Source: a virus. From it: 21,764 bases of DNA. The DNA lies in IMG/VR virus record IMGVR_UViG_3300025128_000397, positions 1-21,764 of that record; one strand, 5' to 3'. The position numbers and the translations under genes were made by a program. The notes below the pieces were generated by a model. The model worked only from the letters and a program-made list of their open reading frames with translations, was not told where the DNA came from and did no database searches. Positions 9,101-14,146 of this stretch are shown here, piece by piece (within the stretch, counting starts at the first letter, position 1; each line of letters opens with the position of its first letter).

Positions 9101-10931
9101 TAAAATTAAGAGCTCTTTTTCTAAAAAAGTTTAGATATTGACTAGACGAAAGATCTAACTCTGTAGATAAAAGTAAACTGTTAGGAGCAAAAGTTCCTGA
9201 AGGTATTTTAAACTTAACTTTAAAAGTACCTGCCATACTAGCAATAACATCAACACCTGTATCACAATTTATTATAGCAAAAGTATTTATTGTTTGTGGA
9301 TTATCTACTAAATTACCAAAAACTGGATCGAAATAACTATTTACATCTATACAACCACCATTACCATTACCTAAATCTGGAAAGTTAGCGTTAGGTTCTA
9401 TTTCTATTTGAATACCAGTTTGAGTATCATCTGGGGCAGTACCACCGTAGATACCATCAACCCCAGCATCAAATTGTATTTGGTATATATCATTTAACCA
9501 ACTAGAGTTCTGTGGTATTGTTATTTTATTATTAAAAATAGGTGGCCCAATGGTTTGTCTTTTAACTGAAAGCGCACGACCATTACCTGTTGATGGATAA
9601 TCTATCATACCAGTAAATATATTACCGCTAGTCTGAGGTGCGCCAGGGTAATTACTTGGTAAAGAAGGATGTGTAGATGTGTTTATACAAGGAGAACAAA
9701 AAGCGTTAAACTTTTTAAACTGATTTACATTTGGGTTAGTGTTGTTAACGTTAGGCACAGTACCACTACCCTGTGATGTAGGTAGATTTCCAGTTGTAAG
9801 ACTGTCTAGCCCATCTACTTGATCGGTAAATACTAAAGCTCTGTAAAATTGATGTTGGGTTGTAAAACCAGTAGGATCTTTTAATAATACTAAATAATTA
9901 TTATGTAAAGTAGCAGTGCCGTTAGGGAACATACTTGTAGTAAATAAGGCTGGCATTTGTCCACCTAATTCAAAAAGCTCCCATAAAGCGGTTGATCCTT
10001 CTATCCACGGATTTTGAGATCTAAGAGTTTCCCACGTACTAGGTTGCGATCCTCCTGCACCAACACAACCGTTTGCCTCTATTGAATTGATTGTAGCTAC
10101 AATAGCATTGTCGTTTGGTAAAAGAGTGTTAGAAATTAAACAGTCTGGTATTAAAACTAAATTCTCAAACCACTCTGTGTTATTGACTATGTTTACTCCT
10201 GTAGCCATCGTAGCGTCTAACCCAGCTGTTGTCTGCTGTGGATTTGCAGCGTTTGGATTATGTCCAATAACTTCAAAACCAAGCTCAGCTTGAGTAAAGT
10301 TAGGTGAAAAACTAAATTCAAGATCTTGTATTCCGCCAATATTTTGTACAATGGCAGATTCTGTATATTGACCAGCGTTATTCACGCCTTGAACACTCAT
10401 ACCTACATTTACAAAATCAATAAAACTAGCGTCTACAATTAATATATCGCTAGGTAAATTATTTTCAACAGTATCATTTGGTATTACAACACCGTATTTG
10501 TCAACAAAAACAGGTTCGCAACCTGCATATGTATGACGCATAATCATATCTTTTCTATGTAAAGGAGTAAAGTGTGTGAAAGGATCGTAGTTTCCACCGT
10601 GTGTAGTTATTAAGGTACTTATATAATCAAGTATATAGTTTGTGTCAAAATCAGGACCACAAACTAACCAGTATAAAGAATCATTTTTTTCATCAGATAT
10701 AGAGCCTACGGTTTTAGATCCAATTAATATAGGGTTTGGATCGCCATTAGCATTAGGATATGTACAACCTTCAATATTACCTAATATATTCTGAACAGTA
10801 CCAACATTAGAATCATCTGATGTTGACACTTCTATATTCATAGCGTCTCTATATTCTCCGTTTGGAACAAGTCTTTCATCAAGATCTTTGTTCATCTTAC
10901 CCCCGGTAAAATGATGCTTAATTTCTGGCAT
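165..10931 (-). CDS. Giant tail nozzle-like protein fused to a cysteine-rich repeat/FN3-like adhesin tail (3588 aa)
   Basis: The likely role is the distal tail nozzle or hub of a short-tailed phage, with a C-terminal host-binding extension. The N-terminus (residues 5-30) has the signature HHFTGGKMNKDLDER followed by VPNGEYRDA and NIEV, which I associate with podoviral nozzle proteins (T7 gp12, P22 gp10 type) and their large relatives in marine and crAss-like phages. Further family-like blocks are DDLLFYTDGFNEPKK (about 620), GNRVVYGNY (about 1020), SLREYQLGVVF (about 1070), AMDRWYDAEDGG (about 1140), GSYDDRKDEYNLTL (about 2205) and EFIEKEGKWFNYIRG (about 2390). Residues 2430-3588 are different: three GC/DDGSC repeat blocks with FN3-like segments between them. 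By my count this part holds about 50 cysteines, against 14 in the first 2430 residues. No signal peptide or membrane segment is visible. It starts 4 bases after the preceding neck gene. T7 gp12 has about 794 residues, so this protein is greatly enlarged. The nozzle assignment is probable; the adhesin role is inference. Confidence 0.85.
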   Translation of the reverse strand: MPEIKHHFTGGKMNKDLDERLVPNGEYRDAMNIEVSTSDDSNVGTVQNILGNIEGCTYPNANGDPNPILIGSKTVGSISDEKNDSLYWLVCGPDFDTNYILDYISTLITTHGGNYDPFTHFTPLHRKDMIMRHTYAGCEPVFVDKYGVVIPNDTVENNLPSDILIVDASFIDFVNVGMSVQGVNNAGQYTESAIVQNIGGIQDLEFSFSPNFTQAELGFEVIGHNPNAANPQQTTAGLDATMATGVNIVNNTEWFENLVLIPDCLISNTLLPNDNAIVATINSIEANGCVGAGGSQPSTWETLRSQNPWIEGSTALWELFELGGQMPALFTTSMFPNGTATLHNNYLVLLKDPTGFTTQHQFYRALVFTDQVDGLDSLTTGNLPTSQGSGTVPNVNNTNPNVNQFKKFNAFCSPCINTSTHPSLPSNYPGAPQTSGNIFTGMIDYPSTGNGRALSVKRQTIGPPIFNNKITIPQNSSWLNDIYQIQFDAGVDGIYGGTAPDDTQTGIQIEIEPNANFPDLGNGNGGCIDVNSYFDPVFGNLVDNPQTINTFAIINCDTGVDVIASMAGTFKVKFKIPSGTFAPNSLLLSTELDLSSSQYLNFFRKRALNFNSEKLITGINIIDDLLFYTDGFNEPKKININRSLQGTDSSGNDHTLLITDTIDGVGTQVPIREDHITVIRKSPKYSPSVEYKTSREPGLFYSGLINTISTPGNNPNISNFAQSDLYDFSNIQVGSTFRIQIPQAIDTSGNIASDFTLQWEIGSKLILKEFNNINNEQPSIPLDTSAFTIKGQITAWDNGGANASGTYNSFVSNTSDQQAAPEAQNWPTSGPGSAHVEILVTEIGGDIPFAGADNFSDPLTYVVDLFDESEKLFEFKFPRFAIRYKYTDGEYSAISPYSEVAFKPGSFSYNAEKGYNTAMTNRLNSIVLSNFIPQFYTVGGEYEDVDAVEILYKEDGSPNVYIIDTVKPDDETIIGEPLNAWYANSYEIKSSNIKAAIPENQILRPWDNVPLSAKAQEITGNRVVYGNYIQNFDLTTINSLKYYPDFKHIISSRQSSDGSGVRSIKSLREYQLGVVFIDEHGRETPVISSLNSTFKLGKDKSASGNRLKVGFKGQNQPTNMKYYKFFIKESSSEYYNLAMDRWYDAEDGGIWLSFPSTDRNKLDIDSYIIMKKGIESDTAVAQEARYKVLDIKNEAPDFVKTKQTLISSRQHFDATSIFSDDTRVPLLNKSKFAINYADIYSTSSIAKLDEIYNNIGRDAIYFELANADETVRSKRYRIGSAASDDDYIYITLEEKIGEDINIFTDDVSGGAQTKILDETFVNFYKYTVENLPEFDGKFFVKIFLDDTFVENISSQQPSITTNLSIGPEKKIYLWRVPAVAATQDQHRYVFSNTSGLTPDNSTGLENVVSSHGSIHSDASSASSWFDYRVATGEVAHFLGNVSGWQGISHFKWAPFDAFFRGINVQRADKKEGNLPHGINHRIRSERNLITGEDTTNQKFVDVWFIDADAHIAGTYPYEGGDGVPNPEENLDPTQQASWGLSGNRLELSFGGIQGSDVDYAWDNLDTMFDIDDGNSVYDGDNGDFAKRLVAGSKFRFKEDPSEEIYTITNVDNYYRVRIDDLTDGENMDTTQQENALDQSVAASGDNLPWNHFTASGIHPNLPGWDAGPHMIRDGNDVDISVFSPDHWTKYATSTHWRPSNFTRNYKITLNKTIGWNPVSGYGSAISGGVTIQLSASIASTNNYTINVSSLEDSSGNRLTVGMVLYQYASTTLTQTQLATVSEIIENSTSDFSIKCKAYDAQTDVNIDLSGISASDALYFAQYTMNRLSPNSAKNINFFNNADGFGNTNEGVDAVGYTIQFIDVAPGIKKLKSKKPAIWETEPKESIDLNIYHEISGYNPITLDNQTIKIFAPELSKVSSAHTDNPVPGTYIVASYFDTIVLSADVCYVGPCPGGVPPLNVNETIIIERPDGSKAEAVVDQFIEPPPFDGLTRTIKLKRNLYNTSYDLNWHNCYSFGNGVESNRVRDNFNLPYILNGVKASTTLPEQYKRENRKYGLIYSGIYNSVSGVNNLNQFIQAEKITKDINPSYGSIQKLHTRNTDLIVLCEDKVLKILSNKDAVFNADGNPQLTATANVLGQTIPFVGEYGISKNPESFASEAYRVYFTDKVRGSVVRLSKDGLTAISDAGMKDWFRDNLKVTTKLIGSYDDRKDEYNLTLMQDNDLIVNSYSLNENNTTTVSYKENVKGWVSFKSYIPELAISCANDYYTFLNGNLWRHHEEGTVLNPWPRNTFYGATTPHPSSVTVLLNDFPHSVKSFNTLNYEGSQSRVKLLIEEDPLLLGTATGVLYSDSQYYNLNPKNGWYVESIKTDQQEGSIIEFIEKEGKWFNYIRGKAVTTDQYGHLTNSYNKFDTSSFAVQGLGYTNFIGTSIVYGCTTFGQFNYDPLATINQVSASDTTDPCIPVLLGCTDPNADNLSYNSSANTDDGSCQYNGCLNNINATNYGGPNNTNNIYPYVTNDDGSCITAQAGCTDPLAFNYDSNANIDDGSCYDYIYGCLDNLTPAFNYSAPTGNLQLDVNSDDGSCTYGGCTDVGASNYLTPGIGCDNTIPYNYQNAILPPCPTFDDGSCITPPTDGCMDPAACNYCSSCINDDGSCYYIGCSVNQTLIGNNFYNNIWNSGEFSQDLNAASTFNNPNSTWYNSVPTQGSQTVGPFNTCGCQICEQPINLTVDNVVLATSGTVGMHDVTVSFQAPELPWNVNMFNEFKLQMAYASFGSGMQTNWGNSNGSQEVILDNSGAVPANGQTFTHTFHDVALQPDNGTTTFWTSTLTYLRFRVITYCNADNYTSGTSPNGGPVRSAQETLLDNYDPSIDFGQNIFVYGCTDPVAVNYDSTANIDDGSCIAPIFGCTDPNTQNFDPNANTDDGSCIAHILGCMNLSAFNFDPNATQDDGSCITSCPSVSNLTVTNITPTNAVINWDDASYNGFAISGNCGCNTGFNISGPGPIPIAGISLELREYDDDNQVWLTVPSGMEDPLYSTNNNTAQISGVNPGSTVGTFGIFKNHEDRPIINHFGDLTGQGPWADCDDGLGTTQPPTTATFAFCQDNSFNYNQDPSGHFGMQTWNLGPDGNTGIVGIRCGDHPDNTPGFLRPGKQYKVIVWNWCGVGSSSSDPATPAEVTFTTPEIVGCNIVGALNYNKYVTDADNTQCEWAGCMNTLASNYLQPSLSLDAGGFATSNPAGTVTQPCTANITDVVTSDISFTGNTFWTYGIASSGDGDCCVYDDQTGCWSNTDAFNYGCNSTNDSSSTAPCWDFVNDGAYPGTTIDDGTCLTCLETASVSIDSNTADVISKTFTKIAVSVAQFTQADPYNTGGTEAWFNVRGRYRENNSGQSYQNQLTTLSGENAFNTISGWGGNTNGNTPGDWFLTNPTGNEGYIVFDDLTENTEYDIKIGKQCYANDGSTKKNAPLMPAKQATTLECPIIDALVPIASHDASTNTLTITWDTNNFNSNLTTYNPGYNTNIYIAIVIAGDYNNAQNVYQSGYTIDTSGYSSGSSVEYNAVCASTASGTSGFRQGSETLYNGNNAFNFQSIMTL
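951..1388 (-). repeat. Degenerate GC/DDG repeat block C (3 units) in the giant tail protein
   Basis: Residues 3182-3327 hold three diverged units: GCNIVGALNYNKYV ending in TQCEW, GCMNTLASNYLQP with a long insertion ending in GDCCVYDDQ, and GCWSNTDAFNYGC ending in DDGTCLTC. The GC start and N-Y core are kept, but the ends are altered and extra cysteines appear. The block lies between FN3-like segments 2950-3181 and 3328-3588. Confidence 0.7.
2085..2306 (-). repeat. GC-x(n)-DDGSC repeat block B (3 near-perfect units) in the giant tail protein
   Basis: Residues 2876-2949 contain three head-to-tail units of about 24-25 residues: GCTDPVAVNYDSTAN, GCTDPNTQNFDPNAN and GCMNLSAFNFDPNAT, each followed by a DDGSCI end. 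This is the most regular copy of the repeat and defines its consensus. The block lies between two FN3-like segments (residues 2658-2875 and 2950-3181). The even spacing suggests a stiff stalk or spaced small modules. Confidence 0.9.
2961..3644 (-). repeat. GC-x(n)-DDGSC repeat block A (7 units) in the giant tail protein
   Basis: Residues 2430-2657 hold seven consecutive units. Each opens with GC followed by T/L/M and D/N, has an N-Y/F-D/N core such as AFNYDSNAN, and most close with NDDGSC or IDDGSC. The tightest unit is about 25 residues (75 bases). Others carry insertions, for example units 3, 5 and 6, and the first unit has lost the DDGSC end. The paired cysteines suggest a disulfide per unit and the acidic DDG suggests a metal site; both are inference. 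At DNA level the plus strand shows recurring gaaccatcatc-type words. This repeat style is familiar from secreted proteins of marine Bacteroidota. Confidence 0.88.
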
Positions 10932-10935
10932 TTAA

Positions 10936-12318
10936 TTAATGTTTAATTTGTTTTGATTTACCTCTTAAAACTTGAGTTATTTCTTCTAATTTAATATTAG
11001 ATAATCTTAATTTTGCTTTTCTTGTTTCAGCAAATCTTTCTTTTTTGTATCTTCTTACAATATATTCTGGTATACCAGCTTTTGTAGATAATATAGCGTA
11101 TAATATCCATTTATACATGGCTTCTTCAGCAAACTTATGCACTTGCATTTCTTCATCTGTACCAACAGTATCACTTAAATAGTCTAAAACTATTGTTTGC
11201 CCTGACATATTTGAACTAAAATGTATTTTACCAACTTTACAGTCTATATAAAAAGATCCATTTGTTTGCGCATGTGAAGGTTCTAAACCATATCTTTCGC
11301 CTTCATAAGGCCAATAAACATCATCTTCATAATCATCATTATTATTTTCAGATGGATTATTTGACTTGTAATTACTCCATGTTAAAGAATCTTCTTCATC
11401 ACCAACTCTAACTAATGATATATTATCTATAGTTACATTTCCAGCTGTTGAACTAGTTTGACTAAAAGTTATTGATCTACTACTTAGCTGTGCTTCTGTA
11501 ACACCTGTAGATAAATCTATTTCATGTGAATAAGTACCGTTTGCAGAAACAGATGTTGAATCTTTAAAGTCTCCATTTTCATCTATTATTCTCCAAGCAT
11601 AAGTACCGGAACTATAACCACTCAAAGTATATGTTATAGTATATTTTTCACCACTATGTATAGGTATGTTTTTAACATAAAATTCTTGATCTTCAGGAAG
11701 ATTATAACCGATTATAGCGTTATTATCAAAAAACCAACCAATTGAATTTGTTATTGGATCTGAAACGGTACCAGAAGCTGTATTTGTAGATTGTGCGGCT
11801 CCTCCAAGTAATGCGTTTAACACTATGTTTCCAACTCCAGCTTGTAGATTACTATTAAAACTATTAGATAATAAATTTCCAGATTTTATTAAATCACCAT
11901 TAGCATCAAATAAAAAATCTCCATCATCACTTTGCTGATATTTAGTAGGATTAGAAGTTTCTTTAGCTGGATATAAAATATGCTTAATACCTGAGCTATC
12001 AACACTACTAATTTTAGTATAGTTTACATAATCCTGAGGTAAAGGCATTGTTAAAGAATTAGGAACTTTATACTCTTGGCTTTTACAAGATTTAAAAGTA
12101 TCAAATGAAAACTCTTGTAAAGCTCTCATAGCATGAAACTGCACGTCTGTTATACTTACTTTAGATATTATTTTACCTTCACCAACATAGGCTATCATAA
12201 ACTGTTGTATTAATCTATTTAACGGAGTAAATTGATAGTTACCTAAATTACTTTCGTTTTCATAGTATTGTTGTTTTGTTATTGGTGAACCACTTTGAGT
12301 GTATAATAATCCTGACAT
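10936..12318 (-). CDS. Putative neck/ring (head-tail connector) protein with an inserted jelly-roll domain (460 aa)
   Basis: It probably forms part of the neck between portal and nozzle. This is based on position directly upstream of the nozzle-like gene, 4 bases after the previous gene, and on the general look of marine and crAss-like connector proteins. Residues 1-140 form a compact region with FTPLNRLIQQFMIAYVGEGK and PLPQDYVNYTKIS. Residues about 190-306 read as an inserted beta-sandwich domain (see separate entry). Residues 320-385 include YWPYEGERYGLEP, and residues 385-460 are helical and basic (YIVRRYKKERFAETRKAK), suited to packing in a ring or against DNA. There is no catalytic motif. 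The start follows an A-rich leader without a Shine-Dalgarno sequence. The CDS is certain; the neck role is inferred. A tail adaptor or other collar component is the main alternative. Confidence 0.75.
   Translation of the reverse strand: MSGLLYTQSGSPITKQQYYENESNLGNYQFTPLNRLIQQFMIAYVGEGKIISKVSITDVQFHAMRALQEFSFDTFKSCKSQEYKVPNSLTMPLPQDYVNYTKISSVDSSGIKHILYPAKETSNPTKYQQSDDGDFLFDANGDLIKSGNLLSNSFNSNLQAGVGNIVLNALLGGAAQSTNTASGTVSDPITNSIGWFFDNNAIIGYNLPEDQEFYVKNIPIHSGEKYTITYTLSGYSSGTYAWRIIDENGDFKDSTSVSANGTYSHEIDLSTGVTEAQLSSRSITFSQTSSTAGNVTIDNISLVRVGDEEDSLTWSNYKSNNPSENNNDDYEDDVYWPYEGERYGLEPSHAQTNGSFYIDCKVGKIHFSSNMSGQTIVLDYLSDTVGTDEEMQVHKFAEEAMYKWILYAILSTKAGIPEYIVRRYKKERFAETRKAKLRLSNIKLEEITQVLRGKSKQIKH
11401..11751 (-). 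other. Carbohydrate-binding-module-like jelly-roll insertion within the neck protein
   Basis: Residues 190-306 of the 460-residue protein show the pattern of CBM4/9-like lectin folds seen in many phage virion proteins: GEKYTITYTLSGYSSGTY near the start, a SANGTYSHEIDLS strand pair, ITFSQTSS, and the typical close NVTIDNISLVRV. It is flanked by a Ser/Thr/Asn/Gly-rich linker (about 150-190) and a Ser/Asn/Asp-rich linker (about 307-330), as expected of an inserted surface domain. The fold is judged from sequence pattern only; the ligand is unknown. Confidence 0.6.
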
Positions 12319-12322
12319 TTAT

Positions 12323-13018
12323 TTATTGTTTTTGTTGTTGAGTTTGTGATACTTCTAATAACTGTGCGGCTTGTAGTGTTTCTTCTCTCTTAATAGATAT
12401 ACCTGCTAAAGTTAATATTTTATAAACTAATTCATTAGAATCTGACTTAGGTAATTCAAAATCAGTGCTTGTTGCTGGATTATGTAATGCTTTTTCATTT
12501 ATAACAACATATCCCCACTCTACCTTTTCTGGTTCTTTAATATAAGAGTAAAAAACATCAGTAACATCAGACGGTGAAACAATAACCTCGTTATTAGCAA
12601 CGTAATATACAGGTCTTTTAAATGTTGGTCTAGTTAAAGGGCTTATATCTAATCTAGCAAATTCTTTAAAATCAACTTCGTAAGCTAAGTGTCTTCCAGT
12701 AACATCGTCATTATAAACACTGCCTAATTTCCAAACACCAGATATATCAAAACCATTATATGCGTTTAATGTCGCAGTAACGTATTCTTCAAAGTAAGAA
12801 ATTTTTTCTCTTAATAAACTAGCCATATCAGAGTACTGTGTATTGTTACCATAACCGGCTCTGGTAAATTGATTATAGTCATAAAAATACTGTTCCAATA
12901 TCTCTATTTGAGCCATGTTGGCAAATAGATTAAATTCTTGAGGCGTTATATAACCTCTTTGCTCTTTATTTGCTAAAGATAAAACTCTTTGATATATAGT
13001 ATCACAACTAATTGCCAT
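12323..13018 (-). CDS. Putative head-tail adaptor/ring protein (231 aa)
   Basis: This is probably the first neck protein attached to the portal, since it precedes the second neck protein and the nozzle-like gene. The N-terminal 75 residues are helical and family-like (TIYQRVLSLANKEQRGYITP, QEFNLFANMAQIEILEQYF). Residues about 100-170 look beta-rich (GVWKLGSVY, RPVYYVANNEVIVSP, VEWGYVVI). The C-terminus is helical (ELVYKILTLAGISIKREE) and ends in a Gln-rich tail. I recognise the general type from uncultured marine phages, where it lies beside the neck genes. No enzyme motif is present. It starts 12 bases after the 56-residue gene. The CDS is firm; the ring/adaptor role comes from gene order and helical character. 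Confidence 0.72.
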   Translation of the reverse strand: MAISCDTIYQRVLSLANKEQRGYITPQEFNLFANMAQIEILEQYFYDYNQFTRAGYGNNTQYSDMASLLREKISYFEEYVTATLNAYNGFDISGVWKLGSVYNDDVTGRHLAYEVDFKEFARLDISPLTRPTFKRPVYYVANNEVIVSPSDVTDVFYSYIKEPEKVEWGYVVINEKALHNPATSTDFELPKSDSNELVYKILTLAGISIKREETLQAAQLLEVSQTQQQKQ

Positions 13019-13030
13019 ATTTTTTAATTT

Positions 13031-13201
13031 TTATTTATTATAATTATAAGGAAATAATCTGTTTAAATTATCTTTTCTTTCATCACACCCACAATCTTTA
13101 CCAGTTATTTCACTAACTTTTTTTACAACTTTTTTTATACCAGTTGCTTTTGTAATTTTTTCTATTGTATCGCCTAATCCTTTAGATTTATTTTTTTCCA
13201 T
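13031..13201 (-). CDS. Small CGC-motif protein of unknown function (56 aa)
   Basis: The frame from ATG at 13201-13199 to TAA at 13033-13031 encodes 56 residues. The sequence starts MEKNKSKGLGDTIEKITKAT and is very lysine-rich, with GIKKVVKKVSEITGKD in the middle. It then has a CGC motif followed by DERKDNLNRLFPYNYNK. The helix-plus-CGC-plus-LFPY layout is familiar to me from small or C-terminal segments of proteins in uncultured marine and Bacteroidota phages, which supports a real gene. It fits between two genes on the same strand, 12 bases before the next start, with an A/T-rich leader. The closely spaced cysteines could bind metal with partner residues or form a disulfide. Function is unknown; a minor virion or DNA-associated protein is a guess from the positive charge. 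Confidence 0.8.
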   Translation of the reverse strand: MEKNKSKGLGDTIEKITKATGIKKVVKKVSEITGKDCGCDERKDNLNRLFPYNYNK

Positions 13202-13221
13202 ATAATTAAATTTTGTAGTTA

Positions 13222-13243
13222 CGATCGTCCTAAAGGACGACCG
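13222..13243 (-). other. GC-rich RNA stem-loop between the 273-aa and 56-aa genes
   Basis: Read on the minus strand, CGGTCGTCC, loop TTTA, GGACGATCG forms a 9-bp stem with a single G-U wobble. On the plus strand the same position would be an A-C mismatch, so the structure favours the minus-strand transcript. It lies 13 bases after the stop of the 273-residue gene and 20 bases before the next ATG, in an otherwise A/T-rich gap. No U-run follows, so it is not a standard intrinsic terminator. An RNA-processing, stability or translation-spacing element is possible. Confidence 0.65.
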
Positions 13244-13256
13244 CTCTACATTTAGA

Positions 13257-14078
13257 TTAATTTAATCTTTTTTCAATGTTGCTATACACCTCCATGCCTT
13301 CATCAGTTTTAAACCAATGCGCTAAAGCAGTGTATGGATGTTCATCAAAAGGTACAACCATTATTTTTCTATCGTTTGATCCCCACATAAAATTTCTTTG
13401 ATCTTGTGATAGTTTAATAATACCAAGCTCTACAGCTTTAATACCAAAGTTTCTAAGTTGTACATTATCATCATTAGCTAATTCTAAGAACAAAGAAGGA
13501 TTGTTTCTAGCAAATACTAGTAAATCTCTTTTAAGCTCTTTAGAACTCATCTTAGATACTTCAGAACCTTTTTCTACACGCATAATAGCTTCTGCTAAAT
13601 CAATATCTAATTCTCTAGCCATTAGTATTGCATCGGCTTCCATTTCTAGTATTTCTATTTCATCAGCAGCGTTAACTTCTGGCTTCCACTCTTCATAAAG
13701 AACATCTTTGCCTGGGTGATATAAAGATAAAAGTTTTTGTAAAATAGTTTTTTCTCTTGGAACTAACAAAGCGCCGTTTCTAAAAATTATATGTGATAAT
13801 CTTTGATCACCTTTCATTTCATCTACAAAACACGTTTGTTGATTTTCACAATATTTTAACTCTCTTTCAAAACCTTTTTCTTCGTCAAACCAATAAACAT
13901 TAGCTGATTTTATAGATCTTGATAAAGGTTTTTTATCTCCTTTTAAATAATAAACTCTATCTTTGGTTTCCCAAGTTGGTTTTTTAGGTTCAACTTTTTT
14001 AGGTTTTGGTGTTTCAACAACTGGTGTTTCAACAACAGGTACCTCTACCTTTTTTTTTGTTTCTTGTTTTTTTGCCAT
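13257..14078 (-). CDS. Conserved-looking phage protein of unknown function downstream of the capsid gene (273 aa)
   Basis: It has three visible parts. Residues 1-40 are a flexible Lys/Pro/Val-rich tail with the tandem element VVETPVVETP. Residues about 45-135 form a beta-containing region with KDRVYYLKGDKKP, YCENQQTCFVDE and IIFRNGALLVP. Residues about 140-273 are a charged helical domain with MRVEKGSEVSKMSSKELK, FARNNPSLFLELANDD, LSQDQRNFMW and HWFKTDEGMEVYSNIEKRL. The last domain looks well conserved and resembles proteins of uncultured aquatic phages as I remember them, but I know no function. It is the first gene after the capsid terminator and has no catalytic motif, signal peptide or membrane segment. 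A capsid-associated, cargo or decoration protein is plausible from position, as is a non-structural late protein. Confidence 0.85.
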   Translation of the reverse strand: MAKKQETKKKVEVPVVETPVVETPKPKKVEPKKPTWETKDRVYYLKGDKKPLSRSIKSANVYWFDEEKGFERELKYCENQQTCFVDEMKGDQRLSHIIFRNGALLVPREKTILQKLLSLYHPGKDVLYEEWKPEVNAADEIEILEMEADAILMARELDIDLAEAIMRVEKGSEVSKMSSKELKRDLLVFARNNPSLFLELANDDNVQLRNFGIKAVELGIIKLSQDQRNFMWGSNDRKIMVVPFDEHPYTALAHWFKTDEGMEVYSNIEKRLN

Positions 14079-14097
14079 AATATAATATATAATAAAA

Positions 14098-14137
14098 TTA
14101 ATAAAATAAAAGGCCGAGGCCGAAGCCCCGGTCTTTT
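14098..14137 (-). terminator. Strong intrinsic terminator with UUCG loop after the major capsid gene
   Basis: On the minus strand, AAAAGACCGGGGC, loop TTCG, GCCTCGGCCTTTT pairs over 13 positions with one A-C mismatch and one G-U wobble. The loop is the very stable UUCG type, closed by C-G. A T-rich tract, TTTTATTTTATT, follows. The hairpin begins 9 bases after the capsid stop, inside the 68-base gap before the 273-residue gene. It probably ends or reduces transcription after the capsid gene. No promoter matching the Bacteroidota TAnnTTTG pattern is visible between it and the next start, so downstream genes may depend on read-through. Confidence 0.9.
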
Positions 14138-14146
14138 AAAAATAGT

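Noticed and set aside
165-10931. The giant frame as a chimera of assembly errors
   Set aside because: The frame is uninterrupted and nozzle-like blocks continue in order up to residue 2400. The repeat tail joins without a frame or composition break, although read mapping would still be the direct test.
13222-13243. Stem-loop as an intrinsic terminator
   Set aside because: It is not followed by a T-tract on either strand, unlike the hairpin at 14098-14137.
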